A stretch of 64,000 nt of DNA, taken from positions 1-64,000 of the forward strand of contig DATKWD010000019.1 in the NCBI GenBank assembly GCA_035529695.1. Direction: 5' to 3'. Shown here piece after piece: positions 54,435 through 62,864 of this stretch. The notes under the pieces were generated by a model. It made no database searches. It saw nothing but the letters and a program-made list of their open reading frames with translations, and was not told the DNA's origin. The stretch's first letter is position 1. Each line of letters starts with the position of its first letter. The position numbers and the translations under genes were made by a program. This stretch comes from DATKWD01 sp035529695. GTDB lineage: Bacteria > Actinomycetota > Acidimicrobiia > Acidimicrobiales > Salinilacustritrichaceae.

Positions 54435-56144
54435 ATGGCACCTGATCCCCTCATCGACACCGCTCGGCTCATCGACACGGTCCGCAACTCGGTCATCGGT
54501 CGCGACGACCTGCTCGATGGCCCGTTCGGCCTTCGCCCGGTGATCTACGCCGACTACACCGCATCGGGCCGCTCGTTGTCGTTCATCGAGGACTATCTGC
54601 GCGAGGTGGTCCAACCGCTGTACGCCAACACCCACACCGAATCCTCGGGGACCGGACTCCAGACGACCCGGTTTCGAGAAGAGGCACGACAGATCATCGC
54701 CGACTGTCTCGGCGCGACCGACGATCACGCCGTGCTCTTCTGCGGGAGCGGGGCAACGGGCGCCATCGCCAAGCTGATCGGCGTGATGGGACTGCGCATT
54801 CCATCGGCGCTCGACGACCGCCACCACCTGAGCCGGCACATCCCGGCCGACGAACGACCGGTCGTGTTCATCGGTCCGTACGAACATCACTCGAACGAAC
54901 TGCCATGGCGCGAGTCGATCGCCGATGTCGTGACCATCGACGCCGACGGCGACGGCCATGTCAGCCTCGAGCACCTCGAGCACGAACTCGTGGCGCATGC
55001 CGGCCGGCCGCTGCGCATCGGCTCCTTCTCGGCGGCATCGAATGTGACCGGCATCGTCACCGACACCTCGGCCGTGTCCGCGCTGCTGCATCGTCATGCT
55101 GCGCTCTCCTTCTGGGACTACGCCGCCGCGGCTCCCTATGTCGCAATCGACATGGGATCGAACGTCGGCGGCAACCTCGCCTACAGCGACGCCGTCTTCC
55201 TCTCACCGCACAAGCTCATCGGCGGACCGGGCACTCCGGGCCTGCTGGTCGCCCGGCGTGCGTTGTTCGCCAACCGGGTACCTGACGTTCCCGGCGGCGG
55301 GACGGTCAAGTACGTCAACCCGACCGAGCACGAGTACCACCGGACCATCGAGCATCGCGAGGAAGGCGGCACGCCGGCGATCATCGAGTCGATCAGGGCG
55401 GGGCTCGTGTTCCAGCTCAAGGAGGCGGTCGGCGCCGAGGTCATCACCCGGCGCGAGCGGGCGTTCGTGACCCGTGCCATCGCATCGTGGGAGGTCAACC
55501 CGAACCTGTCGGTGCTCGGCAGCCACGAGGCCGAACGGTTGTCGATCGTGTCGTTCGTGGTCCGCCATGGCGAGCAGCATCTGCACCACAACTTCGTGGT
55601 GGCGCTGCTCAACGACCTGTTCGGGATCCAGTCGCGCGGAGGCTGCTCGTGCGCGGGCCCCTACGGGCACCGGCTGCTGGGGATCGACCTCGATCGGTCG
55701 CACGAGTTCCAGCGCGAGGTCGATCGTGGCTGTGAGGGGATCAAGCCGGGCTGGATCCGGGTCAACTTCAACTACTTCATCGACGAGGAGGCCTTCGCCT
55801 ACATCATCGATGCCGTTCACCTGGTCGCCAACGAGGGCTACAAGCTGCTGCCTCGCTACCGTTTCGAGCCCGACTCGGGTCTGTGGCATCACGTGGACGC
55901 AACGTCATCGGCACCGATGGCGCTGGCCGACATCTCCTATGCGACCGGCGAGATGCGCTACGAGAATCGCCGCCGGACCGGAAATCCCGACCTCCAGGGT
56001 CTCCTCGACGAGGCCCACGAGCTCTGCGAGGCGGCCCACGATCGACCCGTGCTCCACCTGGCATCACCGCAGACGACGCCGGACTTCGAGCATCTGCGAT
56101 GGTTTCCCTATCCCGGCGACGTCGAGCGCGAGCTCGCCGACTGA
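54435..56144 (+). CDS. Class V aminotransferase (cysteine desulfurase-like PLP enzyme)
   Basis: A 569-residue fold-type I PLP enzyme: IYADYTASGRSLSFIEDYL, YANTHTESSGTGLQTTRFREEAR, LFCGSGATGAIAKLIG, FIGPYEHHSNELPWRES, WDYAAAAPYVAID, and the PLP Lys in SPHKLIGGPGTPG. A Cys-rich loop (SRGGCSCAGPYGHRL) follows, as in NifS/SufS-like proteins. It is longer than ordinary desulfurases because of the C-terminal part (about 440-569). The true reaction is unknown. It is divergent from tldD. Confidence 0.82.
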   Translation: MAPDPLIDTARLIDTVRNSVIGRDDLLDGPFGLRPVIYADYTASGRSLSFIEDYLREVVQPLYANTHTESSGTGLQTTRFREEARQIIADCLGATDDHAVLFCGSGATGAIAKLIGVMGLRIPSALDDRHHLSRHIPADERPVVFIGPYEHHSNELPWRESIADVVTIDADGDGHVSLEHLEHELVAHAGRPLRIGSFSAASNVTGIVTDTSAVSALLHRHAALSFWDYAAAAPYVAIDMGSNVGGNLAYSDAVFLSPHKLIGGPGTPGLLVARRALFANRVPDVPGGGTVKYVNPTEHEYHRTIEHREEGGTPAIIESIRAGLVFQLKEAVGAEVITRRERAFVTRAIASWEVNPNLSVLGSHEAERLSIVSFVVRHGEQHLHHNFVVALLNDLFGIQSRGGCSCAGPYGHRLLGIDLDRSHEFQREVDRGCEGIKPGWIRVNFNYFIDEEAFAYIIDAVHLVANEGYKLLPRYRFEPDSGLWHHVDATSSAPMALADISYATGEMRYENRRRTGNPDLQGLLDEAHELCEAAHDRPVLHLASPQTTPDFEHLRWFPYPGDVERELAD

Positions 56145-56170
56145 GGGGCACGTCGCTGCCCGGTCGATGC

Positions 56171-56788
56171 TCAGCCAGGGCGATCGCCGAAGTTCGGACG
56201 TTCAGTCCGGTTGCGCTTCAGTTCCCAGAAGCCCGGGACGTTCAGCCACGTGGTCAGGGCGTCCCACATCGCCAGTGAGTCTTCGGTCGACGGCACCCGA
56301 GTGATGACGGGGCCGAAGATGCCCTGCTTGACGCCGCGCTGGTCCTCCATCGCGATGATGGGGGTACCGATGTCGTCGCCGGCCAGTCCGATCCCGATGT
56401 CCATCCGCGATCGGATCTCGGCGTCCCACGACTCGTCGTCGAACGCATCGGCGTACTTCGTGTCGATGCCCGAGGCTTGGAGCATCTCGATCGCAGTGAA
56501 CTCCCGGTTCCGGTCGTGATGCATCGCGGTGCCGTACTGCCAGTAGAGGTCCTGGACGGGCCCCTCGCCCTCACCTTCGCGGACCGCCTCCATGACCCGG
56601 AGCAGACGGTGGGTGAAGAACAGGTAGGTGTGGTAGTCCGAACCCGCTTCGGGTTCGTTCTTGAAGAACAGGCTGATGGGCTGCCACGTGATGTTCAGAT
56701 CACGCGCAGGCGCCACCTCGTCGACGACCCAACGGGCCGTCACCCAACACCACGGTCAGATCGGGTCGACCCAGAATTCGATGTCCAT
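56171..56788 (-). CDS. Probable selenoprotein: Rv2466c-like mycothiol-dependent nitroreductase family (DsbA fold) with U-P-W-C active site
   Basis: Read from ATG 56788, the frame gives MDIEFWVDPI, then TGA (56758-56756), then PWCWVTARWVV and an uninterrupted 195-codon domain. The C-terminus (GTPIIAM, FGPVITRVPS, FWELKRNRTERPNF) is that of the Rv2466c-like DsbA family, whose N-terminus carries D-P-x-C-P-W-C-W. The TGA falls exactly on the first, nucleophilic Cys, so residue 11 would be selenocysteine with Cys14 as resolving residue. Starting downstream of the TGA (GTG 56743) would delete the active site. A stem-loop follows the TGA. A TAGACA box lies 8 nt before the ATG. A nonsense mutation is the alternative. 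The sel genes are not in the window. Confidence 0.8.
56722..56742 (-). promoter_or_regulatory. Candidate bacterial SECIS stem-loop
   Basis: Counting from the base after the TGA, nucleotides 14-34 form a 9-bp stem (arms TGACGGCCC and GGGTCGTCG, two G-U pairs) closed by a GTT loop. The loop begins 23 nt after the TGA with G then U, which fits what is known of bacterial SECIS elements (short stem inside the coding region, early loop G). Confidence 0.55.
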
Positions 56789-56796
56789 GACGAGCG

Positions 56797-56802
56797 TGTC
56801 TA
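56797..56802 (-). promoter_or_regulatory. Near-consensus -10 box (TAGACA) of the selenoprotein gene
   Basis: TAGACA on the minus strand ends 8 nt before ATG 56788. It differs from TANNNT only at the last base but has the usual spacing, which supports a start upstream of the TGA. Confidence 0.3.
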
Positions 56803-56993
56803 TCGGGTCAGCGCCTGGTTGCGTCGCGGGCGGTGCCAACGTGAGACGGTGACGACCGACCAGCGGTGGGAGCGGGACACCGACCGGCCCCGGCTGTGGG
56901 GTGGTCGGCAGCGGTCATCCGGTCGGCCACCGCCCCCGTGAGTGGGTGAGCGGCCGAGCAGGAGGTTCGGCTGCTCGGCTCGGGTCCCTGGCG

Positions 56994-56999
56994 TAGATT
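56994..56999 (+). promoter_or_regulatory. -10 box (TAGATT) of the M20 peptidase gene
   Basis: TAGATT ends 8 nt before the ATG at 57008, which decides this start over an upstream in-frame codon. Confidence 0.5.
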
Positions 57000-57007
57000 C
57001 GCCACTG

Positions 57008-58351
57008 ATGACCGACATCGCTTCTCGCCCACTCACCGGACAGACCGTCGAACTCCTTCAGGCGCTGATCCGCAATCAGTGCGTCAATGACGGAACCCCG
57101 ACGTCGGGCCAGGAGGTGCGTAACAGCGACACGCTCGAGACGTTCCTCGAAGGCAGGGGTGCCGACATCGAGACCTACGAGCCCACGCCCGGTCGCAAGT
57201 CGGTCGTGGCGAGAATCGAGGGCACCGACCCCGATGCGCCGTCGATGTGTTGGATGGGGCACACCGACGTCGTCCCTGTGTCGCCCGATGGCTGGAGTCG
57301 CGATCCCTTCGGGGGCGAACTCGTGGACGGCGAGGTCTGGGGACGCGGCGCAGTCGACATGCTCAACGTCACCTCGTCGATGGCCGTGGCGTTCGGGCAT
57401 CTGCTGGATGCAGGGGTACGGCCCGCGGGCGACCTCATCTACCTCGGCGTCGCCGACGAAGAGGCGGGCGGCGCGCATGGCGCCGAATGGTTGTGCGACC
57501 ACGAATGGGATGCCGTGGGCTGCGATTACCTCCTCACCGAGATGGGCGGGTTCGCCATCGGCCCGGGCCCGACGTTTGCGATCAGTGCGGCCGAGAAGGG
57601 CCTCGGCTGGACCCGGATCCGGGTCAAGGGCACTCCGGGTCATGGCTCGGCGCCGCTCGGCGCGGACAATGCGCTGGTCAAGGCGGCCGAGGTCGTGCGA
57701 CGGCTCGATCAGTATCGGCCCGAGCCGCTCATCACCGACACCTGGCGGGCGATGGTGGGCGCGCTGGCGCTCCCCGACGAGCTGTCCGAACCGCTGCTCG
57801 ACCCCGGGCGCGTACGCGAGATGTGCGAGCAACTCGGGCGGGGCATCGGGTCGTTCGCCCACGCCTGCACCCACACGACGTTCTCGCCGAACGTGATCGG
57901 CGGCGGTACCAAGACCAACGTGATCCCCGACTCGGTCGACCTCGAGGTCGACATACGCATCCTCCCAGGCGAGACCTTCGACGACGTCGATGATCACCTG
58001 AGAGCGGCGTTGGGCGACCTGTACGAGCACGTCGAGACCACACCCCTCCACCGACGCGAATCGACCGCATCCTCGATCGACACGCCGATGTGGGCTGCGC
58101 TCGAACGGGAGGTGAAGGCGGCATTCCCCACCGCGAAGATCGTGCCCAACCTGGTGACGGGCGGCACCGATTCACCGTTCTTCCGTGCGAAGGGCACCGT
58201 CGCGTACGGCGCTGCCCTGTTCAGCGACCAGGTCGACTTCGGCGAGTTCGCCAGTCGGTTCCACGGCCACGACGAGCGCATCGACGTCACATCGCTGGGC
58301 CTCACGACCAACCTCTGGGTCGACCTCGCCACCAACGGCCTCCCCGAGTAG
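57008..58351 (+). CDS. M20/M25/M40 family metallopeptidase
   Basis: A 447-residue dizinc hydrolase of the ArgE/DapE/carboxypeptidase type: MGHTDVVPV (His ligand), GRGAVDMLN (bridging Asp), ADEEAGGAHGAEW (catalytic Glu-Glu), GTPGHGSAPLG in the dimerisation domain, VIGGGTKTNVIP, and a C-terminal RFHGHDERI carrying the last ligand. It cleaves an N-acyl amino acid or peptide; the substrate cannot be predicted. Confidence 0.9.
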   Translation: MTDIASRPLTGQTVELLQALIRNQCVNDGTPTSGQEVRNSDTLETFLEGRGADIETYEPTPGRKSVVARIEGTDPDAPSMCWMGHTDVVPVSPDGWSRDPFGGELVDGEVWGRGAVDMLNVTSSMAVAFGHLLDAGVRPAGDLIYLGVADEEAGGAHGAEWLCDHEWDAVGCDYLLTEMGGFAIGPGPTFAISAAEKGLGWTRIRVKGTPGHGSAPLGADNALVKAAEVVRRLDQYRPEPLITDTWRAMVGALALPDELSEPLLDPGRVREMCEQLGRGIGSFAHACTHTTFSPNVIGGGTKTNVIPDSVDLEVDIRILPGETFDDVDDHLRAALGDLYEHVETTPLHRRESTASSIDTPMWAALEREVKAAFPTAKIVPNLVTGGTDSPFFRAKGTVAYGAALFSDQVDFGEFASRFHGHDERIDVTSLGLTTNLWVDLATNGLPE

Positions 58352-58449
58352 ATGGCGCATCCTCGAACGTTCCGTTTCGGCGTCGATGTCCGGGCGACGA
58401 AGCGCGTGACTTCGCCCCCGATGGTCGCCGAGCTGACCGGCAGCTGAGC

Positions 58450-59328
58450 TCAGACGCGAACCGACATGACGCGCGACGCGTTCTGGGCGATCGCATCGGC
58501 CGTCTCCCCGAGGCGAGGCGCCGGTAGGTCGTGCGCCATGTCGTTGAACATCAGCAGGCGAGAGTTGGGGACCGCCTGGGCCGTGCGCACACCGCCGCTC
58601 GGTCGCACGAGCGGATCGAGCAGACCGTGGATGACCAGCGTCGGTGTGTCGAGGCCCTGGAGCCCGGGGACCCTGTTCGGGCTGGCCATGATGGCCGCGG
58701 TCTGACGAACCGTTCCCTGGGGACGAAAGCTGCGGGCGACGGCGTCGACGGCCCGTCCGCGGGTCACCGTTTCGTCGAAGTGAGGACCAGAGATGCGCCG
58801 GCTGGTGTCGACGGCGAGATCGATCGCGTTGTCGAGGGTCGGCGTGGGGCGACGGGCCATCGAGAGCGCCAGTTTGGGCGAGATCAATCCACTTCCGTCA
58901 CCCGGGTTCGACATGATCGACGTGAGGCTCCGTACCCTCTCTGGATGGCCGATGGCGAGGCTCTGCGCGATCATGCCGCCCATCGAGACTCCGACCACAT
59001 GGGCCGATTCGATCTCGAGGTCATCGAGGAGTGCCGCAGCGTCGTCTGCCATGTCGCCGATCAGATACGAGGCGTCGACGGGCCGACCGAGCATGCGAAG
59101 GGTGAATGCCCTTCTCTGCGACGGAGGAGTTCCGGTCATCTCGGTGCTCAGCCCGGCGTCGCGATTGTCGTGACGGATCACCTCGAACCCACGGCCGACG
59201 AGGAGCTCGACGAACTCGGGTGACCACGCCGTCAGCTGTGCCCCGAGACCCATGATGAGCAGCATCGGCTCACCGGTGCCCTCGCGTTCGTACTCGAGCG
59301 TGATCCCGTTCACCGCTGCCTGCGCCAT
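58450..59328 (-). CDS. Alpha/beta hydrolase
   Basis: A 292-residue alpha/beta-hydrolase: MLLIMGLGAQLTAWSPEF (HG-like oxyanion loop), IRHDNRDAGLS, the nucleophile elbow GVSMGGMIAQSLA (Ser), VIHGLLDPLVRPSGG (Asp), and MAHDLPAP (His). This resembles esterases or peroxidase-like hydrolases of actinobacteria. ATG 59328 has a CACCAT box 6 nt upstream. Confidence 0.88.
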   Translation of the reverse strand: MAQAAVNGITLEYEREGTGEPMLLIMGLGAQLTAWSPEFVELLVGRGFEVIRHDNRDAGLSTEMTGTPPSQRRAFTLRMLGRPVDASYLIGDMADDAAALLDDLEIESAHVVGVSMGGMIAQSLAIGHPERVRSLTSIMSNPGDGSGLISPKLALSMARRPTPTLDNAIDLAVDTSRRISGPHFDETVTRGRAVDAVARSFRPQGTVRQTAAIMASPNRVPGLQGLDTPTLVIHGLLDPLVRPSGGVRTAQAVPNSRLLMFNDMAHDLPAPRLGETADAIAQNASRVMSVRV

Positions 59329-59407
59329 CCCCTCATGGTGCCACGAGTGGCGTCCTCGCAGCCTGCGCACGTCGGGCGATCCCGACGTGACGCACAGAGG
59401 TGGGTCG

Positions 59408-60205
59408 TCAGCCGCCCACTCGGGCAGTGAGGGCGCCGTCGACCGGGAGCGCGACGCCTGAGATGTAGGACGCCTCATCGCTGGCGAGGAAGACCGCTGC
59501 GTTGGCGACGTCCCAGGCCGAACCCATGCGCGACTGGAGCGGGACGGCCTTGTTGCGGTTGGCCCGCAGCTTCTCGCGCCCGATCTTGAGCGCCTTGGCG
59601 AGCCCCTCGACCGCCATCGGCGTGTCGATCAGCCCCGGCATGATCGCGTTCGCGCGGATGCCGTACTTTCCGTTCTTCACTGCCAGCGACTGCACGATCG
59701 CATTCATGCCGGCCTTCGACGCCTTGTACGTGATGCCGCCGCCACTCGCGACCGCAGCGGCCGACGACACGCCGAGAATCACACCCGACTCCTGTTCTCG
59801 CATCACGGGGAGGACGTGCTTCGCGCACAGGAAGAAGCCGCGGAGGTTGGCGTCCATGATGGCGTCCCAGTGGGCGATGTCCTGCTCGGCGAAGTCGACA
59901 TCGCCGACACCATGTCCGACGTTGTAGTGCAGCACGTCGACCGCACCGTGTGCCTCGACGGTCGCGTCGATCAGCCGTTTGCACTCCTTCTCGCGTGTCA
60001 CGTCGGTCTTGACGATCAGACCGTCGAACCCTTCGGACTCGAGCATGTCGAGCGTCTCCTGGGCCGAGTCCTCACGTCGATCAGCGAGCACCACCTTCGC
60101 TCCTTCGCGTGCGAACGCGAGCGATGCGGCGCGCCCGTTGCCGATCGTCTCGCCGGGGGTCTGTCCGGCTCCGACCACGATGATCACTCGATCCTGCAAC
60201 CGCAT
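59408..60205 (-). CDS. Short-chain dehydrogenase/reductase (SDR)
   Basis: A 265-residue Rossmann-fold oxidoreductase. The nucleotide loop is VVGAGQTPGETIGNGRAAS, an unusual long variant of TGxxxGxG. ADRRE suggests preference for NAD, and NVGHGVGD, SSAAAVASGGGITYKASKAG (Tyr-x-x-x-Lys) and IMPGLIDTPM complete the core. ATG 60205 is supported by TACCTT 8 nt upstream. Confidence 0.9.
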   Translation of the reverse strand: MRLQDRVIIVVGAGQTPGETIGNGRAASLAFAREGAKVVLADRREDSAQETLDMLESEGFDGLIVKTDVTREKECKRLIDATVEAHGAVDVLHYNVGHGVGDVDFAEQDIAHWDAIMDANLRGFFLCAKHVLPVMREQESGVILGVSSAAAVASGGGITYKASKAGMNAIVQSLAVKNGKYGIRANAIMPGLIDTPMAVEGLAKALKIGREKLRANRNKAVPLQSRMGSAWDVANAAVFLASDEASYISGVALPVDGALTARVGG

Positions 60206-60213
60206 GCGCAATG

Positions 60214-60219
60214 AAGGTA
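60214..60219 (-). promoter_or_regulatory. -10 box (TACCTT) of the SDR gene
   Basis: TACCTT on the minus strand ends 8 nt before ATG 60205, which favours that codon over a TTG at 60211. Confidence 0.45.
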
Positions 60220-60244
60220 CTGATCTCGGGGCCGCGCTCGATGG

Positions 60245-61243
60245 TCAGCCCGGAGTGATGGTGACCTTGATGGCGCCGCTCGACTTGTCGTCGGCGGTCG
60301 CAAAGGCGGTCTGGACGTCGTCGAGCGCGAACTGGTGAGTGGTCAGCGTCTCGAGTTCGCCCGTCCATCGGCCCGTCAGCGTGGCTGCGGTCGCGTATTC
60401 GGGCTCGCGGTCACCGGTGCCGTAGCAGAACGACCCCCGCAGCGTGATCTCCTTCATCTGGAGTCGCTGGAGGTCGATCGGTCGGGATCCCCCGAACGAG
60501 CCGAGGAGCACGATGCGGGCCCCGCGTCGAGCTGCCCGGATTGCATCGGAGACGGTGTCGGCATCACCGCCGACACTCTCGATCACGAGGTCGGGCCGGT
60601 GCTCCTTGCCCCAGGCGATGCCGTCGCTCTCGTCGAGCACGGTGATGCCGATCGCCTCGGCTGCGGCGCGCTGGTGTGGGTGCCGGGCCGTGATGGCGAC
60701 TTCGAGGGCTCGGTCACGTGCCACGAGTGCTGCACACAGCCCGATCGTGCCGGCGCCGAGCACCAGGACTCGACCGTCGGTCGCCGGCGCGCCGAGGCCG
60801 ATGCCGCGCAGCGCGACGGCGAGAGGTTCGGTCAGTGACGCGGTCACCGGATCGACACCGTCGGGCACGCGCGCGAGGTTCGCGACTGGGGCGTCGACGG
60901 TCTCGGCCAACCCGCCATCGCGACCGAGGCCCAGGCCGGGCCCGCCGCGAGCACAGAGGTTGGTCTGTCCCGTCGAGCAGTGGTCACAGCGACCACACGT
61001 GACGTTGGGCGACACGGCATAGAGCACGTCAGCGAGGCCGGCCGGGCCGTCGACGAGGGTGCCGACGAGCTCGTGGCCGGGTGCGGTGCCGATCGGGCGG
61101 GGGTACCGCCCGTGCAGGAAGTGCAGGTCGGACCCACAGATGCCACAGGCCGCAACCTGGAGTCGCGCCCATCCCTCGGCCAGTGGGCCGGGCTCGTGCT
61201 CGTCGAGTCCGATTCCATCGTCGGTCCACACAGCGCTGCGCAT
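60245..61243 (-). CDS. Zinc-dependent alcohol dehydrogenase family protein
   Basis: A 332-residue MDR enzyme. Catalytic zinc ligands are Cys36 in CGICGSDLHF and HE at 57-58 (PGHELVG). The structural zinc cysteines are 83, 86, 89 and 97 in CGRCDHCSTGQTNLC. The NAD(P) loop is VLGAGTIGLCAALVA. It resembles threonine/sorbitol dehydrogenase-like enzymes; the substrate is unknown. The start codon lies inside a perfect inverted repeat that also covers its TACGGT box, so it is probably controlled by a dimeric repressor. Confidence 0.88.
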   Translation of the reverse strand: MRSAVWTDDGIGLDEHEPGPLAEGWARLQVAACGICGSDLHFLHGRYPRPIGTAPGHELVGTLVDGPAGLADVLYAVSPNVTCGRCDHCSTGQTNLCARGGPGLGLGRDGGLAETVDAPVANLARVPDGVDPVTASLTEPLAVALRGIGLGAPATDGRVLVLGAGTIGLCAALVARDRALEVAITARHPHQRAAAEAIGITVLDESDGIAWGKEHRPDLVIESVGGDADTVSDAIRAARRGARIVLLGSFGGSRPIDLQRLQMKEITLRGSFCYGTGDREPEYATAATLTGRWTGELETLTTHQFALDDVQTAFATADDKSSGAIKVTITPG

Positions 61244-61275
61244 TGCACCGACCGTACCGGCACCGGTCGGTGCAA
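61243..61275. promoter_or_regulatory. 33-bp perfect inverted repeat (putative operator) between divergent genes
   Basis: Arms TTGCACCGACCG and CGGTCGGTGCAA (12 of 12 complementary) are separated by 9 nt. The site overlaps the first base of the alcohol dehydrogenase start codon and covers its -10 box TACGGT (61256-61251). Confidence 0.6.
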
Positions 61276-61297
61276 GCCGTTCTGCCAGACTGGCCCC

Positions 61298-61834
61298 ATG
61301 CTGTGGAGCCTTGCGTTCGAACGTCTCGGTGTGGTCGTCGGCGACCTCTACTTCCTCGATCCTGGTGCGGCCGCGGGCAGCGAGGGTGCCGAGCGCGGCG
61401 TGCGGCTCGAACTGCGGATGTTCGAGCGCGACGAGGCGCCGGGATCGGTCTACTCGGCCACCCCGATCCGGGTCGGCCGCCCGATCTGGAGGGTCGACCT
61501 GCTCGAGACGGTCAGCAGCGAGCCTGGCAGCCTCGACCGTGCCCATCACCATCCGACGTTCCGGGACTGGGAGCCGGGACGCAGGGTGTTCGTCGAGGAG
61601 CTCAGCGCCGACCCGGTCGGTTGGCTTGCGGGTCGGCTCGCGGCGATCGAATCGGTGCTCTCCGATGCTGAGGTCGATCCCGACGATCTCGGCCCCGGCG
61701 ACCTCGAGGCGATGCGCGCCGCCGGACCGATGATCGTGTCCGAGGTCGAGCGTGCGCTGAAGTCCGTCGCCGACGGTGCAGCCGGTCTTGCGCCGGCGAG
61801 CGACGAGGACTTCGTGCGCAGCGGGTGGTTGTAG
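61298..61834 (+). CDS. Conserved-looking hypothetical protein
   Basis: A 178-residue soluble protein, not recognised. It has a beta-rich N-terminal half (SLAFERLGVVVGDLYFLDPG, IWRVDLLETV, HHHPTFRDW) and a helical C-terminal half (SDAEVDPDDLGPGDLEAM, MIVSEVERALKSV). The HHH-x-x-x-F segment could bind a metal. It diverges from the alcohol dehydrogenase across the 33-bp palindrome, so it may be co-regulated with it. Confidence 0.6.
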   Translation: MLWSLAFERLGVVVGDLYFLDPGAAAGSEGAERGVRLELRMFERDEAPGSVYSATPIRVGRPIWRVDLLETVSSEPGSLDRAHHHPTFRDWEPGRRVFVEELSADPVGWLAGRLAAIESVLSDAEVDPDDLGPGDLEAMRAAGPMIVSEVERALKSVADGAAGLAPASDEDFVRSGWL

Positions 61835-61850
61835 CGACGGCTGAGGCTCT

Positions 61851-62801
61851 TCAGCCGAGGCCGACACGGAGTGCGATGAAGAGCAGAGCCAGGAGCAGCG
61901 AGGCCAGTCCAACCGCCAGGACGGTCTGCTGAGTTCGCCGCCCACTGCTCCGATCGGCGACCACCGGCAGCTCCGGCTCGGGAGTCGACGCTCCCGGAGG
62001 TGACGATCCGGCGATCGGCGCCTCGTCGGCGAGTGCACCCGCTGCAGGGATCAGGATGCCGCTGCGTTCGAGCGCGATGGTGACGTCGTGACGGAGTGTT
62101 TCCGGAGCGATCAGGACCGGGACACCGGCGTAGACCTCCTCGGGAGGTGCCCCGCGCCGATGCTGGGCAGTGCACGCATCGCACCAGTGGACGTGGGTGA
62201 TCACGGCCTTGGCGGTTGCCCGGTCGAAGTCAGACATGCGGCCGCGTTCGACCAGGTTCCGCAGCTCGGGACACACAGGTGCCCCGTCGTTCCAGCAGGT
62301 CCACGCGGCGATTGCGTCGTTCAAGCCGGTACGCAGACGGGCGAGCACCGGGGGAGCATCGTCGCAAGACACTCCGAGCTCGTCAGCCAGTTCGGTCGCG
62401 TCGAGCCCGTCACGCAGATGCAGACTGAGGATGCTCGCATCGCGGTTGCCAAGTGTCGAGGACACGGCCAGCAGGACCCGGTGTCGACGGTCGAGGTCGA
62501 TGCGGACGTTGCTTGCGTCGATGCCGGGCGTGCGGCGATCGAAGGCGGCGTCGGGATGGTTCGTTCGGTCTCGGCGGTCGTAGGTGAGGCGATTCAGCGC
62601 GCGGGTGCGAGCATTGCGAAGGAGCCGACCGCCCGTCATCTCGTCTGCACCGCGGTCGAGGTCGTGCCAGGCGTCGATGAACACGTCTCGGGTGACCTCG
62701 GCCGAGATGGAGGGGTCGCGCACGATGTGGAAGGCCACGTCGTGGACGCGATCGAACCAGTTTCGGTACCAGCGCCAGAACTGGTTCTTGCCGCCCTCCA
62801 T
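61851..62801 (-). CDS. Sigma-70-like protein fused to a zinc anti-sigma motif and a membrane anchor
   Basis: A 316-residue protein. Residues about 10-75 resemble sigma region 2 (DVAFHIVRDPSISAEVTRDV, FIDAWHDLD) and 105-165 region 4 (LLAVSSTLGNRDASILSLHL, LDATELADELGVS). Then come a zinc-type motif His203-x-x-x-Cys207-x-x-Cys210 and a single C-terminal helix (TVLAVGLASLLLALLFIALRVG). This looks like a sigma factor joined to its own ZAS-type anti-sigma part and tethered to the membrane. Region 2 is divergent, so it could be a regulator rather than an active sigma. Confidence 0.6.
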   Translation of the reverse strand: MEGGKNQFWRWYRNWFDRVHDVAFHIVRDPSISAEVTRDVFIDAWHDLDRGADEMTGGRLLRNARTRALNRLTYDRRDRTNHPDAAFDRRTPGIDASNVRIDLDRRHRVLLAVSSTLGNRDASILSLHLRDGLDATELADELGVSCDDAPPVLARLRTGLNDAIAAWTCWNDGAPVCPELRNLVERGRMSDFDRATAKAVITHVHWCDACTAQHRRGAPPEEVYAGVPVLIAPETLRHDVTIALERSGILIPAAGALADEAPIAGSSPPGASTPEPELPVVADRSSGRRTQQTVLAVGLASLLLALLFIALRVGLG

Positions 62802-62826
62802 CGGGACATTCTCGCGGCTCGGCGCC

Positions 62827-62832
62827 TAGGTT
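62827..62832 (+). promoter_or_regulatory. -10 box (TAGGTT) of the downstream crotonase gene
   Basis: TAGGTT lies 32 nt before the ATG. A GGAGGA ribosome-binding site sits between them, so this gene has a normal leader. Confidence 0.45.
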
Positions 62833-62864
62833 TCGGATTGCACGCCGAATCACGGAGGAACGAG

